The notes: generated by a model not told the origin, from the sequence alone. Positions 7,490 to 17,721 are shown, numbered from the stretch's first letter. The stretch is 64,000 nt of DNA from Cypionkella psychrotolerans (GCF_001294535.1 NZ_LGIC01000086.1:310001-374000), one strand, 5' to 3'. Made by a program: numbers and translations.

Positions 7490-8533
7490 ATGACAGAGAC
7501 TGATCTGGCCGAACAGGCCCCGGTGTCGCACCGCTCGGCTAAAGAGTGGGTGCTGGTTTTGGCGAAATATCGCGAGCCTTCCACCTTCCGTTCGGTGTTT
7601 GAGCTGGCGGCGACGCTGGTGCCGTTCGTGATGCTGTGGGGGCTGGCTTGGGTGTCACTCGAGATCAGCTATTGGCTCGCCTTCGCGATTGCCCTGCTGA
7701 ACGGGGTATTTCTGGTGCGGATCTTCGTGATCCAGCATGACTGCGGCCATGCCTCATATTTCTCCAGCCGCCGCGCACAGGATTGGGTGGGGCGGTGTTT
7801 GGGCGTGCTGACGCTGACGCCCTATGATGTCTGGCGGCGCACCCATTCGATCCACCACTCGCATCACGGCAACCTTGATCAGCGCGGCATTGGCGATGTG
7901 CTGACCCTGACGGTGGAAGAATACCGCGCCCGCAGCCCGATGGGGCGGTTTCTGTATAGGCTGTATCGCAACCCGTTGGTTTTGTTCGTGTTGGGACCAA
8001 GCTATCTGTTCATCCTGCAAAACCGTTTGCCGTTTGGGCTGATGAACAAAGGCTGGCGTTATTGGACCTCGGCGATGGGCACCAATGCGGTGATCGCCAT
8101 CGGGGTGGGGCTGATGATCTGGCTGGGTGGCTGGATGCCGCTGCTGCTGATCTACCTGCCGACCTCGGTGATTGCGGCGACGATTGGGGTCTGGCTGTTC
8201 TACGTCCAGCACCAGTTTGAAGAAACCCATTGGTCGAAAACCGAAGACTGGCAGTTGCATGAGGCCGCATTAGAGGGGTCTTCGCATTACGTTCTGCCGC
8301 AGCCGTTGCGCTGGTTTACCGCCAATATCGGCATCCATCATGTGCATCACCTCTACAGCCGCATCCCGTTCTACCGCCTGCCTGAGGTGTTGCGCGATAA
8401 TACCGATCTCGCCCAAGCCCAGCGTTTAACGATTTGGGAAAGTTTCCAGTCCGTGAAGTTGCATTTGTGGGATGAAAAACTACAAAAGCTGATGTCGTTC
8501 CGAGAGGCGAAACGACTGTACGGAAGGGCCTGA
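7490..8533 (+). CDS. Membrane fatty acid desaturase
   Basis: Di-iron membrane enzyme that introduces a double bond into acyl chains. The 347-residue product has the three histidine boxes of the acyl-lipid desaturase superfamily: HDCGH at 83-87, HSIHHSHH at 119-126, and HHVHH at 283-287. Several hydrophobic segments (about 38-80, 163-180, 198-240) match the four-helix plan. The ATG at 7490 is favoured because the protein lines up from there. The frame is open back to 7361, but the extra 43 residues are basic and unlike the family. Next downstream, four bases on, is the dienelactone hydrolase. Whether substrate is a lipid or another chain (FAD families include hydroxylases) is not decided by sequence. 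Confidence 0.88.
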   Translation: MTETDLAEQAPVSHRSAKEWVLVLAKYREPSTFRSVFELAATLVPFVMLWGLAWVSLEISYWLAFAIALLNGVFLVRIFVIQHDCGHASYFSSRRAQDWVGRCLGVLTLTPYDVWRRTHSIHHSHHGNLDQRGIGDVLTLTVEEYRARSPMGRFLYRLYRNPLVLFVLGPSYLFILQNRLPFGLMNKGWRYWTSAMGTNAVIAIGVGLMIWLGGWMPLLLIYLPTSVIAATIGVWLFYVQHQFEETHWSKTEDWQLHEAALEGSSHYVLPQPLRWFTANIGIHHVHHLYSRIPFYRLPEVLRDNTDLAQAQRLTIWESFQSVKLHLWDEKLQKLMSFREAKRLYGRA

Positions 8534-8537
8534 GGCT

Positions 8538-9206
8538 ATGGGTGAAGATATTCGGCTGACGGCTTCGGATGGTTTTGTCTGTGACGCCTATGTGGCGCGC
8601 CCTGCGGGTGTGCCGAAGGGCGGCATCGTGGTGGTGCAAGAGATTTTCGGCGTCAACGCCCATATCCGCAGCTTGGCGGATCGCTATGCAGCCGAGGGCT
8701 ATTTGGCCGTTGCGCCTGCACTGTTTGACCGCGCCGAACCGGGGTTTCAATCCGGCTATAGCCCAGAGGATATGCCGCGCGCCTATGCGATGATCGCAAA
8801 GGTCGCCAGTGGTCCCGCGCTGTCGGACATCGCCGCTGCGGTGGAATTTGCGGCAGAGGCCGGTAAGGTTGGCGTGGTGGGTTTCTGCTGGGGTGGCACA
8901 TTGGCGTGGTCGGCGGCAGCGCAACTGCCGGGGCTATCGGCAGCGGTCGGCTATTACGGCGGCGGCGTGCTGGGGCTGACCGATTTGCAACCCAAGTGCC
9001 CGACGATGCTGCATTTTGGCGCGCAGGATGGGCATATTCCGGTCGATAAGGTGCGGGAGTTTGCGGCGGCCCGCCCAGATGTGCCGGTCTACATCTACGA
9101 CGCCGACCATGGCTTTAACTGCGACGCCCGCGCGTCTTATAACGCAGAGGCCGCTAAACTGGCACAAGAGCGGACGTCAGCGCATTTTGCCAAGTATCTG
9201 GCGTAA
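8538..9206 (+). CDS. Dienelactone hydrolase family protein
   Basis: An alpha/beta hydrolase of 222 residues. The Cys-Asp-His triad of the family is complete: C117 in GFCWGG, D164 in GAQDGH and H191 in ADHGFNC; E35 in VQEIFGVN is the Glu that orients the nucleophile in the Pseudomonas enzyme. No chlorocatechol or other ring-cleavage genes are nearby, so the substrate is unknown. It starts four bases after the desaturase stop and is probably co-transcribed. Its last 30 bases overlap the convergent, frameshifted MFS gene. Confidence 0.9.
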   Translation: MGEDIRLTASDGFVCDAYVARPAGVPKGGIVVVQEIFGVNAHIRSLADRYAAEGYLAVAPALFDRAEPGFQSGYSPEDMPRAYAMIAKVASGPALSDIAAAVEFAAEAGKVGVVGFCWGGTLAWSAAAQLPGLSAAVGYYGGGVLGLTDLQPKCPTMLHFGAQDGHIPVDKVREFAAARPDVPVYIYDADHGFNCDARASYNAEAAKLAQERTSAHFAKYLA

Positions 9207-10513
9207 CTTAGGGGCGGGGCTTGGTTTACCGCCAAGTCCCACCGCTACCCCCGGCTTGCGTAGCGACAGCACCGCTAGCGCCGCAATCACGCACATCATT
9301 CCGGCGACCTGCAAGGCGGGCATATAGGTCAGCAGATCGTCGCGGATCGCCCCCGCGCCGTAAGCCGCTGTCGCCGCGCCGATCTGATGGCCCGCGAAGA
9401 TCCAACCGAAGGCGAGGTTGGCTTTGTCGCGGCCAAAGAGCTCGGCGGTCAGTTTGACCGTGGGCGGCACGGTGGCGACCCAGTCCACGCCGTAGAACAC
9501 CGCGAAAATTGAAATCGCATAGATGCCAAAGCCGCTGAGCGACAGGAACACCAAGGATAGCCCGCGCAGGGCGTAGAACCAGAACAACAGCCAGCGGTTG
9601 TCATAGCGGTCAGACAGCCAGCCCGAACTAATTGTGCCGACCAAGTCGAACACCCCGATCAGCGCCAACAGACCCGCCGCAGCGACCGGTAAGATGCCGA
9701 AATCGCCGCAGATGGAGACCCAATGGGTCTGGATCAAGCCGTTGGTTGACAAGCCGCAGACGAAAAACGTGCCGAACAGCACCCAGAACGTCGCACTGCG
9801 TGACATCTCGGCCAGCACCCGCAAGGGTGTGGTCAGCAGCGACAGCAGGCGGCGATCGGGCTTGGCGGGGCGGGAGATTTCGCTATCGCCATAGGCAGGT
9901 AGGCCCAGATCAGACGGGTGATCGCGCAGCAGCAGGGCGACCATGCCAAAGGCCAGCGCCAGCACCCCCAGAATGACCGACATCGCCATCCGCCATCCAT
10001 AGGCCCCGTCACCAGCGCGAACATCGGCAGGAACACCAACTGCCCGGTGGCATTGCTCGCGGTCATCATTCCCATCACCAATCCCCGCCGCGTGCTGAAC
10101 CAGCGCGTTGCCACCGTCGCCCCAAGCACCAACGCGGTCATCCCCGTGCCGGTGCCAATGATCACACCCCAGAGCAGCACCAACTGCCAGAGGCTGGTCA
10201 TAAAAAACGATCCCGCGATCCCGGTGACGATCAACCCCAAAGCCAAAGCCACGATACTGCGCAGCCCAAAGCTGTTCATCATCGCCGCCGCAAACGGCCC
10301 GAGCAGACCAAACAGCATCATCCGCACCGCGAGGGCGGAAGAAATCTCGGCCTTGGTCCAACCGAACTCTGCTTGCAACGGGCCGATCAGCACACCTGCC
10401 GACCCCATCGCGCCTGCGGTGGCCAGCATGGTCAGAAAGGTGACGCCAGCCACCACCCAAGCGTAATGCACCCCCTTTGCCGCCAGCCGATCCGCCAAAT
10501 TCTGCGCGAACAT
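9177..10513 (-). pseudogene. MFS transporter with a single-base frameshift
   Basis: Two minus-strand frames together spell one 12-helix major facilitator (oxalate/formate-antiporter-like) of about 445 residues. The N-terminal half (start ATG 10513, GAAGGA ahead of it) runs through LVFLPMFALVTG. The rest, from AYGWRMAMSV to the stop at 9177, is in another frame. The switch maps to a run of four C (plus strand) at 10004-10007; one extra base there would restore a continuous protein. No other lesion is visible, so this may be a recent mutation or a homopolymer sequencing error. It is divergent from a MarR gene with a shared operator, which would be expected to control it in response to the exported compound. 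Confidence 0.85.
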
Positions 10514-10544
10514 TTCATATCCTTCGTCGATCAAAACTAGGTTG

Positions 10545-10579
10545 CGGGTATATGCCCTCATAATGCGGGCATATACCCG
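10545..10579. promoter_or_regulatory. Double palindromic operator between MFS and MarR genes
   Basis: CGGGTATATGCCC (10545-10557) and its perfect inverted copy GGGCATATACCCG (10567-10579) are separated by nine bases. Each arm also contains a near-palindrome GGG-y-ATAT-r-CCC, and the two centres are 21 bases, two helical turns, apart. This fits two MarR dimers binding the same face of DNA between divergent genes. Confidence 0.75.
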
Positions 10580-10643
10580 TTGTCAACGGATGTTTGATTT
10601 GCTATCTGAAGTGGCACCGCCTTGCATCTGACTGGAGCCCCCA

Positions 10644-11057
10644 ATGACCCCCGCCGCGCTCGCTTCGGTTTGCTACTGCGCCGCCCTGCGCAAAGCCACA
10701 CGGCGGGTGACCGCGATCTATGACAGGGCACTGGACAAGCATGGCATCAGCTTGGCGCAATACTCGCTGCTGCGCACGATCCGGCGGCGCGGGCCGATTT
10801 CGCTGACCGAGTTGGCGGCGGTGATGGAACTCGACCGCTCCACCATTGGCCGCAATGTGCGGGTGGTGGAAAAGGCTGGCTGGGTGCGGCCTGCCGACAG
10901 CCTTGATCAGCGCGAAGCGGCGATTGCCTTGACCGAAAACGGCGCGGAGCTGCTGCTGCGGGCTTATGCAGACTGGGCCGCCACGCAAGACGCGATTGCC
11001 GCAAAGCTGGGCGCGGGCGGGGCCGAGGCGCTGCTGGAGGTGCTGGCAGGGCTGTAA
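10644..11057 (+). CDS. MarR family transcriptional regulator
   Basis: A 137-residue winged-helix repressor. A helical dimerisation segment is followed by the winged helix: SLAQYSLLRTIRRR, then the recognition-helix region MELDRSTIGRNVRVVEKAGW around residues 63-82, then the wing with DQREAAIALTENG. It is divergent from the MFS gene, with the double palindrome in between, and probably represses both genes. The ATG at 10644 is three codons past a CTGGAG-type ribosome site. No ligand can be inferred. Confidence 0.92.
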   Translation: MTPAALASVCYCAALRKATRRVTAIYDRALDKHGISLAQYSLLRTIRRRGPISLTELAAVMELDRSTIGRNVRVVEKAGWVRPADSLDQREAAIALTENGAELLLRAYADWAATQDAIAAKLGAGGAEALLEVLAGL

Positions 11058-11489
11058 TCGGCGGCGCTGTGCCACAGCGAAACCTCAAGTTTCCTTGCAG
11101 GGTCAAAGATATCTTGACGCCCCGCGCAGGGCCGATAGATACCACGGCGACGAAGCTTGGCCCTTGGGGTAGGGTTTTTTGCGCATTTCCGACCAGCCCG
11201 GCGAGGACGATGAGTTTTGGTGACGGCAGATGAGTAGGCCTGCGTGTCCCCCGCACAAGTTTGCGGGCCTTTCTGCGCGGCCCATTGCAGAAAAGAAGGG
11301 AATTCCAGCTTTCGCCGCATTGCTGGAACCAAATCAAGCCGTTCGCCAGCGCGTTGCACCCCTACGCGCCCGCCCTAGCGCAATCTGGGCCAACATTCTT
11401 GGATATTTTGACCGTTTGGCACTGCCCCCGCTGGTACGCGCGGGCGAAAATTGCCACATAGCACCAGCCCATCTTGAAGGAAGCCGACA
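11058..11489. other. 432-base gap ahead of cysD
   Basis: No convincing gene. I see a hairpin CCCGCA/TGCGGG at 11250-11267 followed by CCTTTC, which may end the MarR transcript, and an inverted repeat TTCCAGC/GCTGGAA at 11303-11309 and 11322-11328 with a 12-base spacer that could be a regulator site for cysDNC. No known riboswitch was recognised. A short plus-strand frame at 11230-11493 looks non-coding. Confidence 0.4.
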
Positions 11490-12425
11490 ATGACCACCAG
11501 CACCCCCGCCGCAAAGGGCCTGAGCGCCAGCACGCTGACGCATTTGCAGCGGCTTGAGGCCGAAAGCATCCACATCATGCGCGAAGTGGTGGCCAATGCC
11601 GAAAACCCGGTGATGCTGTATTCGGTGGGCAAAGACTCGGCCACCATGCTGCATCTGGCGAAGAAGGCGTTCTACCCTGCCCCGCCGCCGTTCCCGCTGC
11701 TGCATGTCGACACCACGTGGAAATTCCGCGCCATGTATGATCTGCGCGAGAAAGCCGCCAAAGATGCCGGGATGGACCTGATCGTTTATCACAACCCGGA
11801 AGCGGTGGAAAAAGGCATCAACCCGTTCGATCATGGTTCCTTGCACACCGATATGTGGAAGACCGAAGGCCTGAAACAGGCACTGACCAAATATAACTTC
11901 GACGTCGCCTTCGGGGGCGCGCGCCGGGATGAGGAAAAGTCGCGGGCGAAAGAGCGCGTGTTCTCGTTCCGCTCGGCCAACCATCGCTGGGACCCGAAGA
12001 ACCAGCGGCCCGAATTGTGGAAGCTCTATAACACCCGCAAATCCAAGGGCGAAAGCATCCGAGCTTTCCCGATTTCGAACTGGACCGAGCTGGATATCTG
12101 GCAATACATCCATCTCGAAGGCATCGAGATCGTGCCGCTGTATTTCAGCGAAAAGCGCCCGGTGGTGGAGCGTAACGGCCTGCTGATCATGGTCGATGAT
12201 GAGCGGATGCCGCTTGCCCCCGGCGAAGTGCCGGAACTGAAATCGGTGCGCTTCCGCACGCTCGGCTGCTATCCGTTGACGGGTGCGGTGGAGTCTGAGG
12301 CGAAAACCTTGCCGGAAGTCATCCAAGAAATGCTGCTGACCACCACATCCGAACGTCAGGGCCGTGCGATTGACCATGATCAATCCGCCTCGATGGAGAA
12401 GAAAAAACAAGAGGGGTATTTCTAA
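11490..12425 (+). CDS. cysD: Sulfate adenylyltransferase subunit 2
   Basis: Catalytic ATP-sulfurylase subunit, which makes adenosine 5'-phosphosulfate from sulfate and ATP. The 311-residue product has the PP-loop SVGKDSATM near residue 45, the [16 protein letters not shown] stretch and the C-terminal RQGRAIDHD-type region seen in CysD. GAAGGAAG precedes the ATG. It abuts cysNC with no gap, and CysD needs the GTPase activity of CysN. Confidence 0.97.
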   Translation: MTTSTPAAKGLSASTLTHLQRLEAESIHIMREVVANAENPVMLYSVGKDSATMLHLAKKAFYPAPPPFPLLHVDTTWKFRAMYDLREKAAKDAGMDLIVYHNPEAVEKGINPFDHGSLHTDMWKTEGLKQALTKYNFDVAFGGARRDEEKSRAKERVFSFRSANHRWDPKNQRPELWKLYNTRKSKGESIRAFPISNWTELDIWQYIHLEGIEIVPLYFSEKRPVVERNGLLIMVDDERMPLAPGEVPELKSVRFRTLGCYPLTGAVESEAKTLPEVIQEMLLTTTSERQGRAIDHDQSASMEKKKQEGYF

Positions 12426-14339
12426 ATGACCGCTGCTATTGACCCCATCTACGTCACCGACACGCTGATCGCCGAGGACATCGACGCTTACCTGTTGAAG
12501 CATCAGCACAAAACCATGCTGCGGTTTATCACCTGCGGTTCGGTCGATGATGGCAAATCGACGCTGATCGGGCGGCTGCTGTACGACAGCAAAATGATCT
12601 TTGAAGACCAGCTTGCGACGCTGGAGCGCGACAGCAAAGCCTCTGGCACTCAAGGCCAAGAGATTGACTTTGCTTTGCTGGTGGATGGCTTGGCCGCCGA
12701 GCGCGAGCAGGGCATCACCATCGACGTGGCCTACCGTTTCTTCGCCACCGACAAGCGCAAGTTCATCGTCGCCGACACCCCCGGCCACGAGCAATACACC
12801 CGCAACATGGTGACGGGGGCCTCGACCGCCGACCTTGCGGTGATCCTGATTGACGCGCGGCAAGGCGTGCTGACCCAGACGCGGCGCCACAGCTATCTGG
12901 TGAAACTGCTGGGCATCAAGAACGTGGTGCTGGCCGTCAACAAGATGGATCTGGTCGGCTATAGCCAGGAACGGCTCTACGAAATCGTCAAGGATTACAG
13001 CCACTTCGCGAAGCAGATCGGGATGGAGGCTTTCTTGCCGATCCCGATTTCCGGACTGAAGGGTGAGAACATGATCACCCGGTCGACCCAGATGCCGTGG
13101 TACACCGGCCAAACGCTGATGGAGCATCTGGAAACTGCCCCCGTCAATGACGCGCGGATGCTGGACGTGCCGTTCCGTATGCCGGTGCAATGGGTCAACC
13201 GCCCCAACCTCGATTTCCGCGGCTTCGCGGGCCAAATCGGCGCGGGCGTGGTCAAGCCCGGCGATGCGATCCGGGTGCTGCCTTCGGGTAAGACCACCAC
13301 GGTCAAATCCATCGTCACCTATGATGGCGAATTGGGTCAGGCGATTGCAGGCCAGTCGGTGACGATCACCTTCAACGATGAGGTCGACTGCTCGCGCGGT
13401 GATGTGATCGTCAAGGCGGATGAGCCGTGTGAAGTGGCGGATCAGTTTGAGGCCACACTCGTCTGGATGGACGAACACGAAATGCTGCCGGGGCGGCCGT
13501 ATCTGCTGAAGATCGGCACCCAAACCGTGACCGCCACGGTGACAGAGCCGAAATATGAGGTCAATATCAATACGTTGGAGCATTTGGCATCCCGCACCTT
13601 GGGACTGAATGCGATTGGTGTCTGCAACCTGTCGATTGACCGCGCCATCCCGTTTGAGGCTTATGCGACCAACCCCGACTTGGGCGGTTTCATCCTGATC
13701 GACCGGATGACCAATGCCACCGTCGCCGCCGGGATGATCCATTTCGCTTTGCGCCGCAGCCAGAACATCCATTGGCAAGCCGTGGATGTGGATCGTGACG
13801 CCCATGCCGCACTGAAGAATCAAAAGCCCGCTGTGGTCTGGTTCACCGGGCTTTCGGGGTCTGGCAAATCGACCATCGCCAATCTGGTCGAGAAAAAGCT
13901 GCACGCCATGGGCAAGCACACCTTCCTGCTGGATGGCGACAACGTCCGCCACGGGCTGAACCGCGATCTGGGCTTCACCGATGCCGACCGGGTGGAGAAT
14001 ATCCGCCGGGTCGGCGAAGTGGCCAAGCTGATGACAGATGCCGGCCTGATCGTGCTGACCGCCTTCATCTCGCCGTTCCGGTCCGAACGTCGCATGGTGC
14101 GCGATCTGATGGCGGGCGGCGAGTTCATCGAGGTCTATGTCGATACCCCCTTGGCCGTGGCCGAAAGCCGCGATGTGAAGGGGCTGTATAAGAAAGCCCG
14201 CTCCGGTCAGTTGAAGAACTTCACTGGCATCGACAGCCCTTATGAGGCCCCGGAAGCTGCCGAAATCGTGGTCAACACGACTGATCTGACCGCAGAAGAA
14301 GCCGCCAGCCGCATCGTGGATGCGATCCTCGCGCGCTGA
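12426..14339 (+). CDS. cysNC: Bifunctional sulfate adenylyltransferase subunit 1 / adenylylsulfate kinase
   Basis: A 637-residue fusion. The N-terminal CysN GTPase (about 1-450) has the P-loop GSVDDGKST (38-46), DTPGHEQY, and NKMD, and drives sulfate adenylation with CysD. The C-terminal CysC kinase (about 458-637) has its own P-loop GLSGSGKST near 475, followed by [15 protein letters not shown] and the FISPFRSER substrate region, and phosphorylates APS to PAPS. The NC fusion is common in rhizobia and Rhodobacterales. Its ATG follows the cysD stop directly, and a strong terminator follows, so the operon is two genes. Confidence 0.97.
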   Translation: MTAAIDPIYVTDTLIAEDIDAYLLKHQHKTMLRFITCGSVDDGKSTLIGRLLYDSKMIFEDQLATLERDSKASGTQGQEIDFALLVDGLAAEREQGITIDVAYRFFATDKRKFIVADTPGHEQYTRNMVTGASTADLAVILIDARQGVLTQTRRHSYLVKLLGIKNVVLAVNKMDLVGYSQERLYEIVKDYSHFAKQIGMEAFLPIPISGLKGENMITRSTQMPWYTGQTLMEHLETAPVNDARMLDVPFRMPVQWVNRPNLDFRGFAGQIGAGVVKPGDAIRVLPSGKTTTVKSIVTYDGELGQAIAGQSVTITFNDEVDCSRGDVIVKADEPCEVADQFEATLVWMDEHEMLPGRPYLLKIGTQTVTATVTEPKYEVNINTLEHLASRTLGLNAIGVCNLSIDRAIPFEAYATNPDLGGFILIDRMTNATVAAGMIHFALRRSQNIHWQAVDVDRDAHAALKNQKPAVVWFTGLSGSGKSTIANLVEKKLHAMGKHTFLLDGDNVRHGLNRDLGFTDADRVENIRRVGEVAKLMTDAGLIVLTAFISPFRSERRMVRDLMAGGEFIEVYVDTPLAVAESRDVKGLYKKARSGQLKNFTGIDSPYEAPEAAEIVVNTTDLTAEEAASRIVDAILAR

Positions 14340-14360
14340 TCTCTGAAAACAAATTGCAGA

Positions 14361-14384
14361 GGCCGGGGTCACTCCCGGCCTTTT
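14361..14384 (+). terminator. Intrinsic terminator of cysD-cysNC
   Basis: GGCCGGG at 14361-14367 pairs with CCCGGCC at 14374-14380, followed by TTTT. Confidence 0.85.
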
Positions 14385-14393
14385 GCTTTGCCC

Positions 14394-15890
14394 TCAGGCC
14401 AGCACCCGTCTGCGTGCGAGCAGCAGCAGGAAATAACTGCCGCCCAAGATCGCTGCCACCGATCCGGCAGGCAGTTGCGTCGGATACAGCACCATCAGCG
14501 CCGCCCCGACTAATAGGGCCACGATCAGTTGATCCTGCATCCGCCGCGCCCCCAGCAGCACCGCCAGATGCGGGCCGATGAGGCCGATAAAGCTGACCGG
14601 CCCCATGAAGGCCGTCACCGCCGCCGTCAGCCCCGCCGCCAGAACCATCAACCCCCGCCGTGCCGGGGCCAAAGCCAGCCCGCGCCCCATCGCAATGCCG
14701 TTGCCCGCGCCGAGCGGGTCAACGGGCGCAGGGCCAGCGCGGCAAAGATCAGCCCCACCACCGCGCAGCCCGCCAGCCCCAACGCAGCCTCTGCATCAAT
14801 CCGATAGGTCGATCCACTCATCCAGCCCATGATCGCAAAGGTCTCGGCGGTGCCGCCCGTCATCGACAGCGGCACCAGCGCATCGAGGCTCGCGCCCAGC
14901 GCAATGCCGATCAGTGCCAGCGCTGTCGGGGCATGAGAATGTCTGCGCCCGAACCACAACAAAAGCGGCCGCGCCGCCCCACAGCCTGCCAGTGCTACAG
15001 GCAGCCGTGCTGCAGGGATCGAACCACCCGTCAGCAACGCCACGCCCACTAAGGCCGCCACCGCCCCCGCCGACATGCCCAAGAAATCCGCTCTGGCCAG
15101 CGGGTTACGGATCAGACGCTGCAAAATACACCCCGCCAAAGCCATGCTCGCCCCGGCACTCGCCGAAGCCGAGACCCGCAGCGCAGCGACAGGATCAGCG
15201 GATCAATCGACAAAGCCCAGCCGCTTTGCATCCGCCCGACGCACAACGCGGCAACCATCAGCGCGGCAAACCTCAGCCCCAGCAAAACCGCCCGTGCCCC
15301 ACTCACCCGCGCAGCCCCCGCTGGCAAAGCATGCACCGCGTGATCTTCCGCCCCCAGCTTGCGCCGCAGCAGCCAGATCAGCGCCACCGCCCCGGTGAAA
15401 GCCGCCGTCGCCCCGTCGGCACGATGTTTGGCACCAAGCCCTGCAACGCCAAAGCCAACACATCCGCCGCAATCAGGCAGACCGCCCCCAAACTCGCCGA
15501 GACCCACAACTCGGCCCCCGCCCGCCGCGCGCCCAGCAGACGCGCCATGTTCGGGGCGACCAGCCCAATGAAGCCGGTCATCCCCACCGCTGTCACCGAA
15601 ACCGCCGCCAGATGCAGCGCCGCAAGGGCAGCCACCAAGGCCACCGGCCACAGTACCAGGCCGCGCCCGCCTGCCGCCTGCGCGCCCAAACGCAGCAGGC
15701 TCAAGGGCCGCACCAGCAACACCGCAATCACCGCGCCGGGCACCAAACGCGGCAATAGCCACAGCGCAGGACCCCAACTGGTCTGCGTCAGATCGCCCGC
15801 GCCCCAGAGGAACAGATGCTCGGTATAGGGGTTCGCCAGCAGCTTCCCGGTGGCTGCCATCGAGCCAAACAGCAGGTTCCGCCATCCCCG
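14394..15890 (-). pseudogene. FhuB-like siderophore ABC permease remnant
   Basis: Pieces of a double-length FecCD permease are spread over successive minus-strand frames. From N- to C-terminus they are: LFLWGAGDLTQTSW and MTGFIGLVAPNMARLLGARR (frame ending about 15415), ALIWLLRRKLGAE (to about 15180), GCILQRLIRNPLARADFLGMSAG (to about 14710) and MGPVSFIGLIGPHLAVLLGARR (to the stop at 14394). At least three frameshifts are needed. The start of the first half is missing altogether: recognisable sequence begins in the middle of the first permease module, at about 15890, right where the opposite-strand ExbD remnant starts. Intact FhuB-type proteins are roughly 650 residues; here about 490 codons remain. 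This is a true relic and not a sequencing artefact. Confidence 0.88.
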
Positions 15891-15919
15891 CCAACGGCGC
15901 TTGCATCCCCACCAGCGCG

Positions 15920-16254
15920 CGCACAGCCTCGGCAACCGCGCCGCTATCTACTGTGGATGTCCCGGTCGATCTGCCCGGCTCAAACGCCGCCCCGGCAGAC
16001 CGTCAGCCCGAGCCGATCTATATCACCGTGCAAAAAGACCTGAGCCTGTCGCTGGCCTTCGAACCCATCGACCGCGACAGCCTTGGCGCAAGCTGGACAG
16101 CCTGACTCAAGCCGACCGCAAACAGCGAATTTACCTGGGCGCGGATGAGGCCGTGCCCTATGGCAAGCTGATGGCGGTGACGAACCTATTGCGCGCGGCG
16201 GGCCTCACCCTGTGGCTTATGCCGCGAAATGGGCGGCGGCGGCGACTTCCGTAG
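15920..16254 (+). pseudogene. ExbD remnant (TonB energising complex)
   Basis: From about 15920 one plus-strand frame reads PLSTVDVPVDLPGSN and PEPIYITVQKDLSLS, the periplasmic part of ExbD. At about 16090 one base is lost and the next frame continues LDSLTQADRKQRIYLGADEAVPYGKLMAVTNLLRAAG, the usual ExbD C-terminal region, ending at TAG 16252-16254. The N-terminal membrane anchor is missing. ExbD normally works with ExbB in the inner membrane to power TonB; no exbB is present in the window. Confidence 0.82.
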
Positions 16255-17056
16255 CAGGCACAGTGGCGGCGCTGGTGCTGTGGCTTGACCGAGGCCTTGG
16301 CAGCGCAAACCCCCGCGACAATGCCGTGCTGATCGACATGGACCCGCTGCCCTAAGCCCCCCCGGCCATCGCCACGCTGGAACCCGCGCCGAAAGTGCCG
16401 ATGTCCGCGCTGCCCGACACGCTGCACCCCGTGGCGCAGGATGAACCGCTGCCTGATCTTCCCGATGCCGTGACTACCGCCGAGCCGCAGCGCGCCGACC
16501 TGCCCCCCGATGCCGAAACCCCGCCGGAACAGCTGAAGTCCCAACCTGTGCCGGAAAAGAGCTCGCCCGCCAGAAACCCAAAGTCGAAAAACCCACCGCC
16601 AAAGCCCCGCAGCAACCCATGGCCGAGCGGAAGGCCGCCACGGCCAGCTCAAAAGGCCAAGTCAAATCCCTGACATCGCAATGGGGCGGGCAAATTCGCA
16701 AACGGGTTGAACGCCGCAAGATCGATCCCCGCGCGGCCGCCGGGGCGGAGGGCAGCGTCGGCCTGCGCCTGACCGTTACACACGGCGGCGCGCTTGCGGG
16801 TGTGTCGGTGGCCCGGTCCTCCGGCAATGCCACGTTAGACGCCGCAGCGGTGCAAGCGGTCAGCCGCGCGGGCAGCTTCCCGCCCGTCCCGAAAGGGCTG
16901 ACCGACGCGCAATATTCCTTCACGCTGGCCGTCAGTTTCAAGAACTCGCCCCGCCGCGGCTTTCTCAGATTTTCAAATAAATCTGGTGCCAATGTCACAA
17001 CCGGGCGGCGTACCGCGTCACATCCTGGTAAGATCAAAACAAAGGAAAGATCATGA
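16205..17056 (+). pseudogene. TonB remnant
   Basis: Starts without an obvious ATG in a hydrophobic anchor reading AAAATSVAGTVAALVLWL, then AVLIDMDPLP, then an in-frame TAA at 16353-16355. The Pro/Glu/Lys-rich spacer continues past the stop (LEPAPKVPMSALPD), shifts frame near 16566 and enters the TonB C-terminal domain (QWGGQIRKRVERRKIDP ... GNATLDAAAVQAVSRAGSFPPVP). Thus it carries at least one nonsense and one frameshift change. The frame now runs through an apparent natural end to 17056, overlapping the next gene's start by four bases. Together with the permease and ExbD remnants it marks a dead TonB-dependent iron or heme uptake system. Confidence 0.85.
16993..17019 (+). promoter_or_regulatory. 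ECF41-type promoter TGTCACA-N16-CGTC
   Basis: TGTCACA at 16993-16999 and CGTC at 17016-17019, 16 bases apart, match the promoter form I know for ECF41 sigma factors. The site lies 33 bases before the ATG of the epimerase remnant and therefore heads the operon that encodes the sigma factor itself, the expected autoregulatory position. Confidence 0.7.
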
Positions 17057-17157
17057 CAATCGTGGTTCTTGGCGGCACCGGGCTGATCGGCTTAAACACC
17101 GCAATAGGCCTCAAAGCGCTGCGCCCGCGCGCCCGATTTCGGCGGCATGTTGGTTGA
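17053..17157 (+). pseudogene. N-terminal scrap of an NAD(P)-dependent epimerase/SDR
   Basis: After a good ribosome site (AAAGGAAAG) the frame opens MTIVVLGGTGLIG, the dinucleotide-binding start of an atypical SDR or epimerase, but stops after 34 residues at 17155-17157. The following hundred bases have no continuation that I can recognise, so most of the gene was deleted. An epimerase/oxidoreductase beside a carboxymuconolactone decarboxylase and an ECF41 sigma factor is the well-known COE neighbourhood. Confidence 0.65.
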
Positions 17158-17268
17158 CACATCAGCGATCACCGGCCCACATCGCCCCGACCACCTTTGA
17201 CACTCACCGCGCGCGCTGCATTCAAAAACCTGATATAATCTATGTATCGAACCTGAATTGCCCCCCGC

Positions 17269-17721
17269 ATGACCGACTATTTCAAACCCGCCCACCCCGG
17301 CGTCAAAGCGATGTTCGCGCTGGAAGCTGCGATCAAAGCCAGCGGTTTGGAGGCCAAGCTGCTGCATCTGATGAAAATGCGTGCCTCGCAGATCAACCAC
17401 TGCGCCTTCTGCCTGCACCTGCATGCGACCGAGGCATTAAAGGATGGCCAAGACCCGATGCGCCTGCATCTGCTGCTCGCTTGGCGCGAGGCTCCGCTCT
17501 ATTCCGCCCGCGAACGTGCCGCTTTGGCTTGGACCGAGGCGCTGACCTACCTTGCCCAAACCGGGGCGCCGGATGAGGGCTACGCTCTGATTGAAGCCAA
17601 TTTTGACGAGGTCGAACGGTTGAACCTGACCCTCGCTATCGGCGCGATCAATGTGTGGAACCGTATTCAAGGCGGCTTTCGCGCCAGCCCCGCGCTTGGC
17701 GCGCACCCCGATACAGCCTGA
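17269..17721 (+). CDS. Carboxymuconolactone decarboxylase / AhpD-like protein
   Basis: A 150-residue all-helical AhpD-type protein. The redox motif is C45-A-F-C48 in NHCAFCLHLH with H52, preceded by KMRASQIN, which is the peroxidase-like form of the family and not a true muconolactone decarboxylase. The C-terminal INVWNRIQ stretch is also typical. A TATAAT hexamer at 17234-17239 lies just upstream and might give a separate start of transcription. The gene is the middle member of the ECF41 operon and is the only intact one. The sigma-factor frame overlaps its 3' end. Confidence 0.9.
   Translation: MTDYFKPAHPGVKAMFALEAAIKASGLEAKLLHLMKMRASQINHCAFCLHLHATEALKDGQDPMRLHLLLAWREAPLYSARERAALAWTEALTYLAQTGAPDEGYALIEANFDEVERLNLTLAIGAINVWNRIQGGFRASPALGAHPDTA

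Noticed and set aside
11334-14372. 1012-codon minus-strand open frame
   Set aside because: Antisense to cysD and cysNC, which have full family motifs; the frame is an effect of GC-rich codon bias.
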